This document shows positions 1-6,322 of a stretch of 6,540 nt of DNA, piece by piece. Location: the NCBI GenBank assembly GCA_030670005.1, contig DAOVCL010000116.1:1-6540 (forward strand), written 5' to 3'. The notes below the pieces were generated by a model. That model was not told where the DNA came from and searched no databases. It saw only the letters and a list, made by a program, of their open reading frames with translations. The stretch comes from Candidatus Zixiibacteriota bacterium (GTDB lineage Bacteria; SM23-81; DAOVCL01). The position numbers and the translations under genes are program-made. Each line of letters begins with the position of its first letter. Position 1 is the first letter of the stretch.

Positions 1-72
1 GATCATCTCCTCTAAAATTCCCCGACAGGCCGGACCTATGGTGCAAACTATCTTTGTCCTCCTTCTTTCCAT
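1..72 (-). CDS. pyk: Pyruvate kinase, N-terminal fragment (cut by window edge)
   Basis: The minus strand reads ATG at 72-70 followed by 24 open codons to the window edge. The peptide contains RRTKIVCTIGPA and then LEEMI. This matches the conserved first beta strand of pyruvate kinase (KIVCTIGPAS...LEKLI), which converts phosphoenolpyruvate and ADP to pyruvate and ATP in the cytoplasm. The start is well fixed: an in-frame TGA lies a few codons upstream with no ATG, GTG or TTG between, and an AAGGGG Shine-Dalgarno-like run (minus strand, 83-78) sits just before the ATG. The stretch between GPA and LEEMI is about two residues shorter than in typical pyruvate kinases, and Cys replaces the usual Ser after GPA. 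Catalytic residues lie outside the window, so integrity of the enzyme cannot be judged. The gene diverges from the ABC transporter operon. Confidence 0.85.
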   Translation of the reverse strand, partial: MERRRTKIVCTIGPACRGILEEMI

Positions 73-146
73 CTTACCCCCTTGAAGATGATAAAATCAA
101 AGGCCTTATTTAACTTCTCTATCAGGGTTTTAGCCCATTCCTTTTA

Positions 147-175
147 ATTATAAACCATATTGCCGCCTTAGTCAA
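147..175 (-). promoter_or_regulatory. Sigma70-type promoter for pyruvate kinase gene
   Basis: On the minus strand TTGACT (175-170) is followed by exactly 17 bases and then a perfect TATAAT (152-147). This is an 11-of-12 match to the housekeeping consensus with optimal spacing. The predicted transcription start is near base 140, giving a 5' leader of about 68 nt before the pyk ATG. A small GGG-CTAAAA-CCC stem is possible in that leader, but no terminator or known riboswitch was recognised in it. Confidence 0.85.
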
Positions 176-191
176 CCCCTTCTTCAGGGGT
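175..191. promoter_or_regulatory. Palindrome between divergent promoters, candidate operator
   Basis: ACCCCT (175-180) and AGGGGT (186-191) form a perfect 6-bp inverted repeat around a 5-nt centre. It touches the -35 box of the leftward pyk promoter and lies 9 bp before the -35 box of the rightward operon promoter. Neither side carries a T-run in the sense needed for a rho-independent terminator, so a regulator-binding site is the better reading. Which regulator binds is unknown; the operator role is inferred from position and symmetry only. Confidence 0.45.
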
Positions 192-200
192 AAAAAGGGC

Positions 201-229
201 TTGACTCTATGTGCGGAATCTGTTATTAA
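201..229 (+). promoter_or_regulatory. Sigma70-type promoter for the ABC importer operon
   Basis: TTGACT (201-206), a 17-bp spacer and TATTAA (224-229) match the consensus at 5/6 and 4/6. The -10 is preceded by TG one base upstream (221-222), the extended -10 pattern, which compensates for the weaker hexamer. The predicted start is near base 236. It is divergent from the pyk promoter, with 25 bp between the two -35 boxes. Confidence 0.6.
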
Positions 230-235
230 AGACAA

Positions 236-359
236 TGTCACAGTTGGCAGGGACCAGTTTCCAGGGATCAGGGAAAATCAGTGACAAATACCTGACTGCT
301 CCCGAAGGGAGCCCGATCCCATCGGAACGGGGTGATCCCTGACCTCCCTGAACTGTCAC
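236..359 (+). promoter_or_regulatory. Highly structured 5' leader of the importer operon (or palindromic intergenic element)
   Basis: Nested complementary arms can form a long closing stem: ACAGTT 240-245 with AACTGT 351-356, CAGGGA 248-253 with TCCCTG 345-350, and CAGGGATCA 262-270 with TGATCCCTG 333-341. The enclosed region has two adjacent perfect hairpins, GCTCCC-GAA-GGGAGC (298-312) and CCGAT-CCC-ATCGG (313-325), and possibly a weak third (TCAG 278-281 with CTGA 292-295). The element begins where the predicted transcript begins. It matches no riboswitch consensus I know. TGTCAC occurs at both ends (236-241, 354-359), so a small palindromic mobile element is an alternative. Base pairing is read by eye, not computed. 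Confidence 0.5.
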
Positions 360-396
360 GAACCAAAGAGGTTAGGAAGACCCCAGTAATGATACC

Positions 397-402
397 AAGG
401 AG
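397..402 (+). promoter_or_regulatory. Ribosome binding site fixing the start of the first permease
   Basis: AAGGAG ends 10 nt before ATG 413. The open frame extends upstream to a GTG at 332 and an ATG at 389, but the GTG lies inside the folded leader without a Shine-Dalgarno sequence, and the ATG at 389 has only a distant AGGA. A start at 413 also gives the usual short, Lys/Arg-rich cytoplasmic N-terminus of this permease family. Confidence 0.6.
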
Positions 403-412
403 CTTCACCGGT

Positions 413-1363
413 ATGGAGGTGCGTAGCAAAAAGAATAAGCTCTCTCCTCTCTTTTATCTTCTGCCTGCTCTGGTAATCATTATTGCCTTCAGACTACTTC
501 CCATTCTCTACTCCTTCTTCGTCAGCTTCTTTGAGTGGAAGATAAAAAGAGGGGAGTTTCTGGGACTGGGTCAATACTGGGCCCTCATCCACGACTCCGT
601 CTTCTGGAAGTCTCTCCTCAATACCGTATATTTCGTTTTGGGAACAGTGCCAACAAGCCTTTTGATCTCCCTCTTCTTCGCTGTTTTGCTCAATCAGAAG
701 ATAAAGGCAATGGGAGCCTACAGGACTACTTTCTTCTTGCCGGTAATCACCTCTATGGTGGCAGTCTCTATGGTCTGGAAGTGGCTCTATCATCCCAGGC
801 TGGGATTGGCCAACTTCCTCTTGGGGCTGGTAGGGATAAAACCCTTGGGATGGTTAAATGAGCCCACAGGAATCCTAAAGCTTCTGGGGCAGGGGATTGG
901 CCTCTCCCTTCCCAACTGGCTGGGAGGCCCCAGCCTGGCCCTGGTGGCCATCATCATAATGAGCGTCTGGAAGGGCTTGGGCTACAATATAGTCCTCTTC
1001 TTGGCTGGCTTGCAGAACATCCCCCACCAGCTCTATGAGGCCGCCCGCATAGATGGGGCAGGTCCATTTTATTCCTTCAGGAGGATAACCTGGCCTCTCC
1101 TCTCCCCGACGACATTCTATGTCCTCCTGATGACCACCATCGTCTCCTTTCAGGTCTTCACCCAGATCTATCTGATGACCGGTCCGCCCGTGGGAGGGCC
1201 CCAGGGGACGACCAAGGTAATCGTTTACTACTTATATGAAAAGGGGTTTGTTACGTTTAACCGAGGGTATGCCAGCGCCATCGCCCTGGTGCTCTTCGTC
1301 ATCATCCTCTCCCTGACCCTGCTGCAAAGGAAGCTGGCGGAAAGGAGGGTCCACTATGGCTAA
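413..1363 (+). CDS. ABC importer permease, MalF/UgpA-like (COG1175)
   Basis: This is one half of the membrane channel of a carbohydrate-type (CUT1) ABC importer, pairing with the next gene product. The protein is 316 residues from ATG 413. It has a positively charged N-terminus (MEVRSKKNK), a first hydrophobic segment at about residues 12-38, and further segments across the BPD_transp_1 domain to the C-terminus. The ATPase-contacting EAA loop is intact: E209-A210-A211-R-I-D-G215, followed by the usual I-x-x-P about ten residues later. The loop near residues 145-175 (GWLNEP...LPNWLGGPSLAL) is longer than in minimal members, but resembles variants in other CUT1 permeases. Length and architecture are normal for the family. 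It is first in the operon and overlaps the next gene by 8 bp. The substrate cannot be read from the permease; the downstream binding protein suggests glycerol-3-phosphate or a sugar. Confidence 0.93.
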   Translation: MEVRSKKNKLSPLFYLLPALVIIIAFRLLPILYSFFVSFFEWKIKRGEFLGLGQYWALIHDSVFWKSLLNTVYFVLGTVPTSLLISLFFAVLLNQKIKAMGAYRTTFFLPVITSMVAVSMVWKWLYHPRLGLANFLLGLVGIKPLGWLNEPTGILKLLGQGIGLSLPNWLGGPSLALVAIIIMSVWKGLGYNIVLFLAGLQNIPHQLYEAARIDGAGPFYSFRRITWPLLSPTTFYVLLMTTIVSFQVFTQIYLMTGPPVGGPQGTTKVIVYYLYEKGFVTFNRGYASAIALVLFVIILSLTLLQRKLAERRVHYG

Positions 1364-2180
1364 ACGCCCCTGGAGTAAGCTCTCTATCCATCTCCTCTTA
1401 ATTGGTGGGGGGATTGCGGCCATTACCCCTTTCCTCTGGATGATCTCCACCTCCCTCAAGCTTCCCCCGGAGGCCCTCAAATTCCCCCCCAGCCTTCTTC
1501 CCCATATCCCTCAGTGGTCAAACTATCTGGAGGCCTGGAGGGAAGCCCCCTTTGCCAGATATTTTCTAAACACCATATTCGTCTCTGGATCAGTACTCGT
1601 CTCTGTCCTCTTCACCTCAGCGCTTGCTGCCTTTGCCTTCTCCTGGCTTGAGTTTAAGGGAAGGGAGGCCCTTTTCGTTGGCTTCCTCTCTATGATGATG
1701 GTGCCTATGGTCGTCTATCTTGTCCCCGCTTACATCATCCTCTACAAGCTGAGATGGCTGGATACCTACTGGGCCCTAATCATTCCCTGGGGGGCGAATG
1801 TCTTCAGCATCTTTCTTCTGCGACAGCATTTCAAAACCATCCCTCGGGATCTCTATGATGCGGCAATAATTGATGGCTGTAGCTCATTTGGCTTCCTTTG
1901 GCGGGTTGTCCTTCCCCTCTCCAAGGCCGTGCTGGTCACGGTGGCTCTCTTCTCCCTTATCGGTAGCTGGAACAGCTTTATGTGGCCCCTGGTGGTCACT
2001 AATTCTGATAAGATGAGGATCATCCAGGTGGGTCTGGCCAACTTCTCCCAGGAATCGGGGACAAGGTGGACCTTGCTTATGGCCGCCTCCACCTTCTGTG
2101 TGGCTCCTCTCCTGCTGGTCTTTTTCTTTGCCCAGAAGAGGATAATATCAAGCTTTGCCCGTTCAGGGCTGAAAGGATAG
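1356..2180 (+). CDS. ABC importer permease, MalG/UgpE-like (COG0395)
   Basis: This is the second inner-membrane permease of the CUT1 importer, predicted to form a heterodimer with the preceding product. It has 274 residues and about six hydrophobic segments. The N-terminal one (about 10-30) runs into TPFLWMISTSLK, a typical MalG-family opening. The EAA loop appears in the usual MalG form D168-A-A-I-I-D-G174, with VVLPL shortly after. The C-terminus (FFAQKR...ARSGLKG) matches the family's ending. The start is secure: AGGAGG at 1343-1348 lies 7 nt before ATG 1356, within the end of the upstream gene. The 8-bp overlap suggests translational coupling, which suits a stoichiometric heterodimer. No truncation or missing motif is seen. 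Confidence 0.94.
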   Translation: MAKRPWSKLSIHLLLIGGGIAAITPFLWMISTSLKLPPEALKFPPSLLPHIPQWSNYLEAWREAPFARYFLNTIFVSGSVLVSVLFTSALAAFAFSWLEFKGREALFVGFLSMMMVPMVVYLVPAYIILYKLRWLDTYWALIIPWGANVFSIFLLRQHFKTIPRDLYDAAIIDGCSSFGFLWRVVLPLSKAVLVTVALFSLIGSWNSFMWPLVVTNSDKMRIIQVGLANFSQESGTRWTLLMAASTFCVAPLLLVFFFAQKRIISSFARSGLKG

Positions 2181-2189
2181 GAGGTATCG

Positions 2190-3482
2190 ATGTTTAAGAA
2201 ATTGTTATTCCTCATACTCCTCGTGGCCATCCTTCCCCTGGTCAACTGTGGGAAGAGGCAAGAAGGGGATAAGACTCAGGTTACCTTCTGGCATGCTATG
2301 GGCGGCCCTCTAGGAAAGGCACTGGATGGACTGGTGGAAAGGTTCAATCAATCCAATCCCCAGATCCACATCCAGTCAGTGAGCATGGGCACCTATACGG
2401 CTTTAAGCCAAAAGATAATGGCCTCCATATCTGCTGGGAACCCGCCCACTATTGCCCAGGTCTATGAGAACTGGACAATGGAATTGATAGATGGGGGAGC
2501 CTTGGTTCCTGTGCAAGAACTTATGGATGGGGATACGACCTTCAGGAAAGAGGATCTTGATGACTTCTTCCCGGTCTTTTTGGAAGGAAATACCTATCGG
2601 GATACCCTCTGGACATTCCCCTTTAACAAGGGACTTCCTGCCCTCTACTACAACCGGGAGATGTTTCGGAAGGCCGGACTTGACCCCAATACTTCCCCGC
2701 GAACCTGGAAGGAGTTTCTCAACTACGCCCAGAAATTGACCGTGGATACCAATGGAGACGGCACTCCTGACCAATGGGGGACATCCTTCTCCATCCCCAC
2801 CTGTATGACTATCTTCCAGTCGATACTCTTGCAAAATGGAGGGGAGATCCTGGATCAACAACAGAGCAGGGCCCTCTTTACCAGCCCCATAGGGATAGAG
2901 GCCCTGAGGTTTCTGGTAGATCTGGTAAAAAGGCATAAGGTGGCTTACATTACCTCCGGGGCCTATGAACACCAGACGGACTTTGCTGCCCGTCGGGTAG
3001 CAATGATCCAAGGTCATATCGTCTCCCTCACCTATATGAAACCACAGCTTACCTTCACCCCAGGCATAGCCCCCATCCCCCAGGGGAAGAACAAGGCAGT
3101 AATGATCACCGGAACCAACATAGCCATCTTCAAGTCCTCTACCCCTGCTCAGAGAGAGGCAGCCTGGCAGTTCATTAGATGGTTCACAGACACTCCGCAG
3201 ACCGCCCAATGGTCAAAGGAAACGAACTATGTCCCTGTGCGCCGGTCGGCCCTTGAGACTCCAGCTTTGCAGGAGAAATCCCGGAGCACCCCTGGCCTGA
3301 AGGAGACGATGATGCAGATAGAATATGCGGTTGGCCAACCCAAGTGCGCCGCCTGGTATGAGGGGAGAAGGTATCTGGAGGAGGATGCCATCGAAGGAGC
3401 AATGAGGGGTTATGTCAGCCCTGAAAAGGGGTTAAAAAAGGCTGCCCGTAAACTCGACCAGGAACTGCAGAGGGAAAGGTAA
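2190..3482 (+). CDS. Extracellular substrate-binding lipoprotein, UgpB-like (SBP_bac_1, COG1653)
   Basis: This is the high-affinity receptor of the importer, which captures substrate outside the inner membrane and delivers it to the two permeases. It has 430 residues. A signal peptide (MFKKLLFLIL...) ends in a lipobox L17-V-N-C20, so the mature protein should be lipid-anchored at Cys20; Asn at -1 is less common than Ala, Gly or Ser. Family 1 binding-protein features follow: FWHAMGG (33-39), YYNREMFRKAGLDP (153-166), and WSKETNYVPVRRSA (from about 341). These resemble UgpB, the glycerol-3-phosphate binding protein, more than MalE, but sugar-binding members share them. D186-T-N-G-D-G-T-P-D194 looks like an EF-hand-type calcium loop, seen in some members. 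AGGAGGT overlaps the stop of the previous gene, 4 nt before the ATG; the gap is 9 bp. No ATPase gene follows, and no terminator is evident after the stop. Confidence 0.93.
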   Translation: MFKKLLFLILLVAILPLVNCGKRQEGDKTQVTFWHAMGGPLGKALDGLVERFNQSNPQIHIQSVSMGTYTALSQKIMASISAGNPPTIAQVYENWTMELIDGGALVPVQELMDGDTTFRKEDLDDFFPVFLEGNTYRDTLWTFPFNKGLPALYYNREMFRKAGLDPNTSPRTWKEFLNYAQKLTVDTNGDGTPDQWGTSFSIPTCMTIFQSILLQNGGEILDQQQSRALFTSPIGIEALRFLVDLVKRHKVAYITSGAYEHQTDFAARRVAMIQGHIVSLTYMKPQLTFTPGIAPIPQGKNKAVMITGTNIAIFKSSTPAQREAAWQFIRWFTDTPQTAQWSKETNYVPVRRSALETPALQEKSRSTPGLKETMMQIEYAVGQPKCAAWYEGRRYLEEDAIEGAMRGYVSPEKGLKKAARKLDQELQRER

Positions 3483-3490
3483 TTTTGTTG

Positions 3491-3519
3491 TTGACAGAGG
3501 AAGGTGGTTGGGGTTTATT
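3491..3519 (+). promoter_or_regulatory. Sigma70-type promoter for the secreted-protein gene
   Basis: A perfect TTGACA (3491-3496) is followed by a 17-bp spacer and TTTATT (3514-3519), a 4/6 match to TATAAT. It lies immediately after the binding-protein stop codon, with predicted start near 3526 and a leader of about 50 nt. It indicates that the next gene can be transcribed independently of the importer operon, although read-through is possible because no terminator is visible between them. Confidence 0.6.
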
Positions 3520-3563
3520 TGAATGGATAAGATGTGTAGATTTCAGCATTTTTTCGAGACAAA

Positions 3564-3569
3564 GGGAGG
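3564..3569 (+). promoter_or_regulatory. Ribosome binding site fixing the start of the secreted protein
   Basis: GGGAGG lies 7 nt before ATG 3577. The frame is open upstream to an ATG at 3523, but that codon has no Shine-Dalgarno sequence and falls at or before the predicted transcription start. Starting at 3577 places a classic signal peptide (MNKKLIFLLA...) at the exact N-terminus. Confidence 0.85.
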
Positions 3570-3576
3570 CCAAATA

Positions 3577-6321
3577 ATGAACAAAAAACTGATATTTTTA
3601 CTGGCCATCAGCACAATCCTGGTAATCCTACCAACTTTGCTGAAGGCAACCACCATTTATGACGTTCAGTATAATGAGACAAATCGGGGCACTGGTGATG
3701 ATTGTTATCCCTCGCCAGAGGAAAACAATACAGTAACCATCACTGGTGTGGTCACCGGAGTGACGACTAACACTACGTATGACAACTTCTGGATTCAAGA
3801 GGCTTCCGGACTATGGCGTGGGATCTATGTATTTGATAATTATATCCACCCGTCTCGAGGTGACAGCATAAGATTGACTGGTCTGATAAAAGAATATTAC
3901 GGATTAACCGAAATCGATCCTGATCCAGATGCCCATCAGATTCTTGCCACCGGAGTATCTGAGCCTGATCCGATCAAGGTCACCTGTGCTGAACTTGCCG
4001 ATGGGTGTTCAGTAGATGGTGAGTCCTACGAGGGAGTTTTGGTAAGGATAGATTCTGTAGTAGTTACTCAAGATCTGAATGAGCACGGTGAGTGGTATGT
4101 TTCTGACGATGGGGGAGCAACAGAATGCCAGATAGATGATCGATGTTTCCATTACGATCCCACCGTTGGAGATAACCTCACCTATATCATCGGAGCTGTC
4201 CACTACTCGTACTCAGAATATGAGATCAACCCCAGGGATTTGAATGATATCGCCTTGCCTGGAGCCCTACCTCCAGTGGTCTCGAATACCATACATACCC
4301 CTTCCTTCCCCACTTCCAACGATACTGTGACCGTTACCACAAAAGTTACCGATGATGAAGCGGTAACATCCGTTTGGCTCTTTTTCTCCCCCACAGAAGC
4401 TCAATTCGACAGCGTGGAGATGCTTGACAACGGCATTTTCCCAGACACTTTAATATTAGATAGCATTTACACAGCTCAAATCCATCCCCAAATAGCAGGG
4501 ATAGAGATTAAATATTACATAAAAGCGATAGATGATTCCTCTTTAGTAACTACCGATCCAGCCAATGCTCCAGCTTCGACTTACTCCTACACCGTAGTAG
4601 CTATGCCGGGCGATGGCACCGGGACAGCAACGATTTCTCCCGCTATTGTAACCACTTCTCAGGTTGTGACTGAGACTCTTACCATAGCCGGTGATGGGAC
4701 TCACACCTTAGCCCAGGTAAGCGTTACCATTCCCAATGGCTGGATATGGCCTGGATCTAACTCCGATGTCTCCCTAACTGGAAATGGATTTTCAGGGGCA
4801 ACCTTTCACATTGAGAGCAATACGATCTCCGTTTCGGGTGCCACAGTTACAGACGAAAACATAGGAGTTATGATTATCTCCAATTTAACTACCCCCCAGG
4901 CAAGTACAATCTCCACCTTTGTGGTCAAAACTGCGGTCACCAATGGAACTCTCACCGAAATCGTCCCCTCTCCTCAAGTTGCGGTGCAGGGGGAAACTAT
5001 TACCTCCATATGTGATATACAGAACAATCCAAGTGAATATGTTGGGAAAATAGTAACCGTGCGAGGTATAGTGACTATTGGAGCGGGTGTTATCGATATT
5101 TCTGCATTAAGGGCCTATGTCCAAGATAACTGTGGAAAGGGCATAAATATATTCGATTTCGATCTGTCCTTCACAAATGAGTTAGTCCGAGGATATTTGG
5201 TCACTGTCAAGGGGACGGTAGAAGATTATGGTGGACATACAACGGAGATTAAAAACCCCTCTGAGGTTACTGTTATTGACACAAGTGCAGGGCTCCCGCC
5301 GCCGGCCATGCTGACTACAGAGGAGGCTCTCGCCCCAGAATGGGATGGGACTTGGATTCAGGTAACTGGCACTGTAGAAGAGAAAAGGACTGGAGTGGGT
5401 GGTGGAACCAATATAACAATAAATGATGGGACTGAAGATTTGATGGTCAGGGTTTGGGATGTGACCCACATAGATCTTGACAGTGTAATAGTAGAAGAGA
5501 TATATACGATAAGAGGAGTTTCAGCTTATTATACCGGAGGTGGATACTATCAGCTAACCCCTGGCTATCAAGAGGATATTGAAAAGGGGACTCCCATAGG
5601 GGAAGGGATTGGTGTAGCCACTATCTCGCCCAATACCGTTGATTTCGCTACCTCAAATATCTCTGAGAAAATTACCATTAGAAGCGATAGCGTGGGAATA
5701 ACACTCACTCAAGTAGAGATAGACATCCCCAGTGGTTGGGTTTGGGAGACCCCAGACTCGATGAGTGTTAATTTCTCTGGGCCGGGATTCCCCGCCACAG
5801 CCTTTTTTGACGCCTCACAAAGCGACTCTTCCAAGATTGTAATTGTGGGAACAGCTATTACAGATGTAAATTCCGGAACGATAGAAATCATAGATTTGAC
5901 CTCTCCGAGTTATCCCGGCTCTTTTACCTTTCAAGTCAAAACGGCTTACGATGATCAGAAACTTGAACTGATAAAATACTCTCCAAGGGTTTATGTAAAA
6001 GGGGTGGAGAAAGCTACTCTTACTGTCCCCCCTCACCCCTTTGCCCCGGATCTGGGGGAGAGGCTGAAGATCAAGTATACTGCCCCAGCTAACAATGATA
6101 TGGTCCTCAAGCTCTTTGACTTAGCGGGAAGAGTGGTGGTAACCCTGTTTGATGGCCTATCCTCAGGGGGGTGGGAAACCAGAACTTGGGATGGCCGGAA
6201 TGAGCTCTTTGAACGGGTGCCCATAGGGGTTTATATCCTCTATCTTCAGGCCACGGATCGGAAGACGGGCGAGACCACCACAGCCAAGGCCCCGGTAGTG
6301 GTGGCTACCAGGTTAGATTGA
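3577..6321 (+). CDS. Large secreted multidomain protein: tandem OB-fold-like and beta-sandwich modules with FlgD-type Ig-like C-terminus
   Basis: The 914-residue protein has a Sec signal peptide, probably cleaved after A24. Modules judged by eye: OB-fold-like 26-128 and 130-228; Ig-like 232-342; beta-sandwich R1 344-471; OB-fold-like 474-569 and 571-671; beta-sandwich R2 674-808; FlgD-type Ig-like domain 812-914. The first OB unit resembles those beside extracellular nucleases of the COG2374 (ExeM/NucH) kind, with the pattern VTITGVVTG...WIQE...GD.I.LTG, but no nuclease, protease or glycosidase domain is visible. The end has LKLFDLAGRVV, WDGRNE, VPIGVYILYLQA and a final VVVATRLD, like C-terminal regions of exported proteins in several candidate phyla; a sorting or anchoring role is inference. 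Cysteines are few (for example in CAELADGC and ECQIDDRC) and could form disulfides. Base composition is more AT-rich than in the transporter genes. It has its own promoter and terminator. A binding, adhesion or surface-scaffold role is likelier than an enzymatic one; the actual function is unknown. Confidence 0.88.
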   Translation: MNKKLIFLLAISTILVILPTLLKATTIYDVQYNETNRGTGDDCYPSPEENNTVTITGVVTGVTTNTTYDNFWIQEASGLWRGIYVFDNYIHPSRGDSIRLTGLIKEYYGLTEIDPDPDAHQILATGVSEPDPIKVTCAELADGCSVDGESYEGVLVRIDSVVVTQDLNEHGEWYVSDDGGATECQIDDRCFHYDPTVGDNLTYIIGAVHYSYSEYEINPRDLNDIALPGALPPVVSNTIHTPSFPTSNDTVTVTTKVTDDEAVTSVWLFFSPTEAQFDSVEMLDNGIFPDTLILDSIYTAQIHPQIAGIEIKYYIKAIDDSSLVTTDPANAPASTYSYTVVAMPGDGTGTATISPAIVTTSQVVTETLTIAGDGTHTLAQVSVTIPNGWIWPGSNSDVSLTGNGFSGATFHIESNTISVSGATVTDENIGVMIISNLTTPQASTISTFVVKTAVTNGTLTEIVPSPQVAVQGETITSICDIQNNPSEYVGKIVTVRGIVTIGAGVIDISALRAYVQDNCGKGINIFDFDLSFTNELVRGYLVTVKGTVEDYGGHTTEIKNPSEVTVIDTSAGLPPPAMLTTEEALAPEWDGTWIQVTGTVEEKRTGVGGGTNITINDGTEDLMVRVWDVTHIDLDSVIVEEIYTIRGVSAYYTGGGYYQLTPGYQEDIEKGTPIGEGIGVATISPNTVDFATSNISEKITIRSDSVGITLTQVEIDIPSGWVWETPDSMSVNFSGPGFPATAFFDASQSDSSKIVIVGTAITDVNSGTIEIIDLTSPSYPGSFTFQVKTAYDDQKLELIKYSPRVYVKGVEKATLTVPPHPFAPDLGERLKIKYTAPANNDMVLKLFDLAGRVVVTLFDGLSSGGWETRTWDGRNELFERVPIGVYILYLQATDRKTGETTTAKAPVVVATRLD
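4606..4989 (+). repeat. Protein-level internal repeat, copy R1 of the beta-sandwich module
   Basis: Residues 344-471 of the secreted protein. Shared landmarks with copy R2 in the same order: G-x-ATISP, a long beta stretch, IP-x-GW-x-W, G-x-GF-x-x-A-x-F, a TD pair, LT-x-P, and TF-x-VKTA, then SP-x-V. The copies are clearly diverged in protein sequence, so this is an old duplication rather than a recent DNA repeat. Confidence 0.75.
5596..6000 (+). repeat. Protein-level internal repeat, copy R2 of the beta-sandwich module
   Basis: Residues 674-808 of the secreted protein, matching R1 (residues 344-471) at an offset of about 330 residues. It carries GVATISP, IPSGWVWE, GPGFPATAFF, LTSPS, TFQVKTA and SPRVYV. 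It is a few residues longer than R1 because of small insertions around the middle (ASQSDSSK). Confidence 0.75.
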
Positions 6322-6322
6322 G

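Noticed and set aside
175..196. Reading ACCCCT-TCTTC-AGGGGT as a rho-independent terminator
   Set aside because: On the plus strand it is followed by A's, and on the minus strand by TTGACT, which is the pyk -35 box. Neither gives a U-tract, so an operator is more plausible.
332..412. In-frame upstream extension of the first permease to GTG 332 or ATG 389
   Set aside because: The GTG sits inside the folded leader with no Shine-Dalgarno sequence, and the added residues are not permease-like. ATG 413 has AAGGAG at a suitable distance.
1853..2245. Antisense open frame across the end of the second permease and start of the binding protein
   Set aside because: It spans two well-supported genes, has no recognisable family features, and is a shadow frame.
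2403..3209. 268-codon antisense open frame opposite the binding-protein gene
   Set aside because: The sense frame is a clear SBP_bac_1 protein. The antisense translation has no recognisable domain and is explained as a shadow of codon bias.
3523..3576. In-frame upstream start of the secreted protein at ATG 3523
   Set aside because: It would put 18 polar residues before a clear signal peptide, lacks a ribosome binding site, and lies at or before the predicted transcription start.
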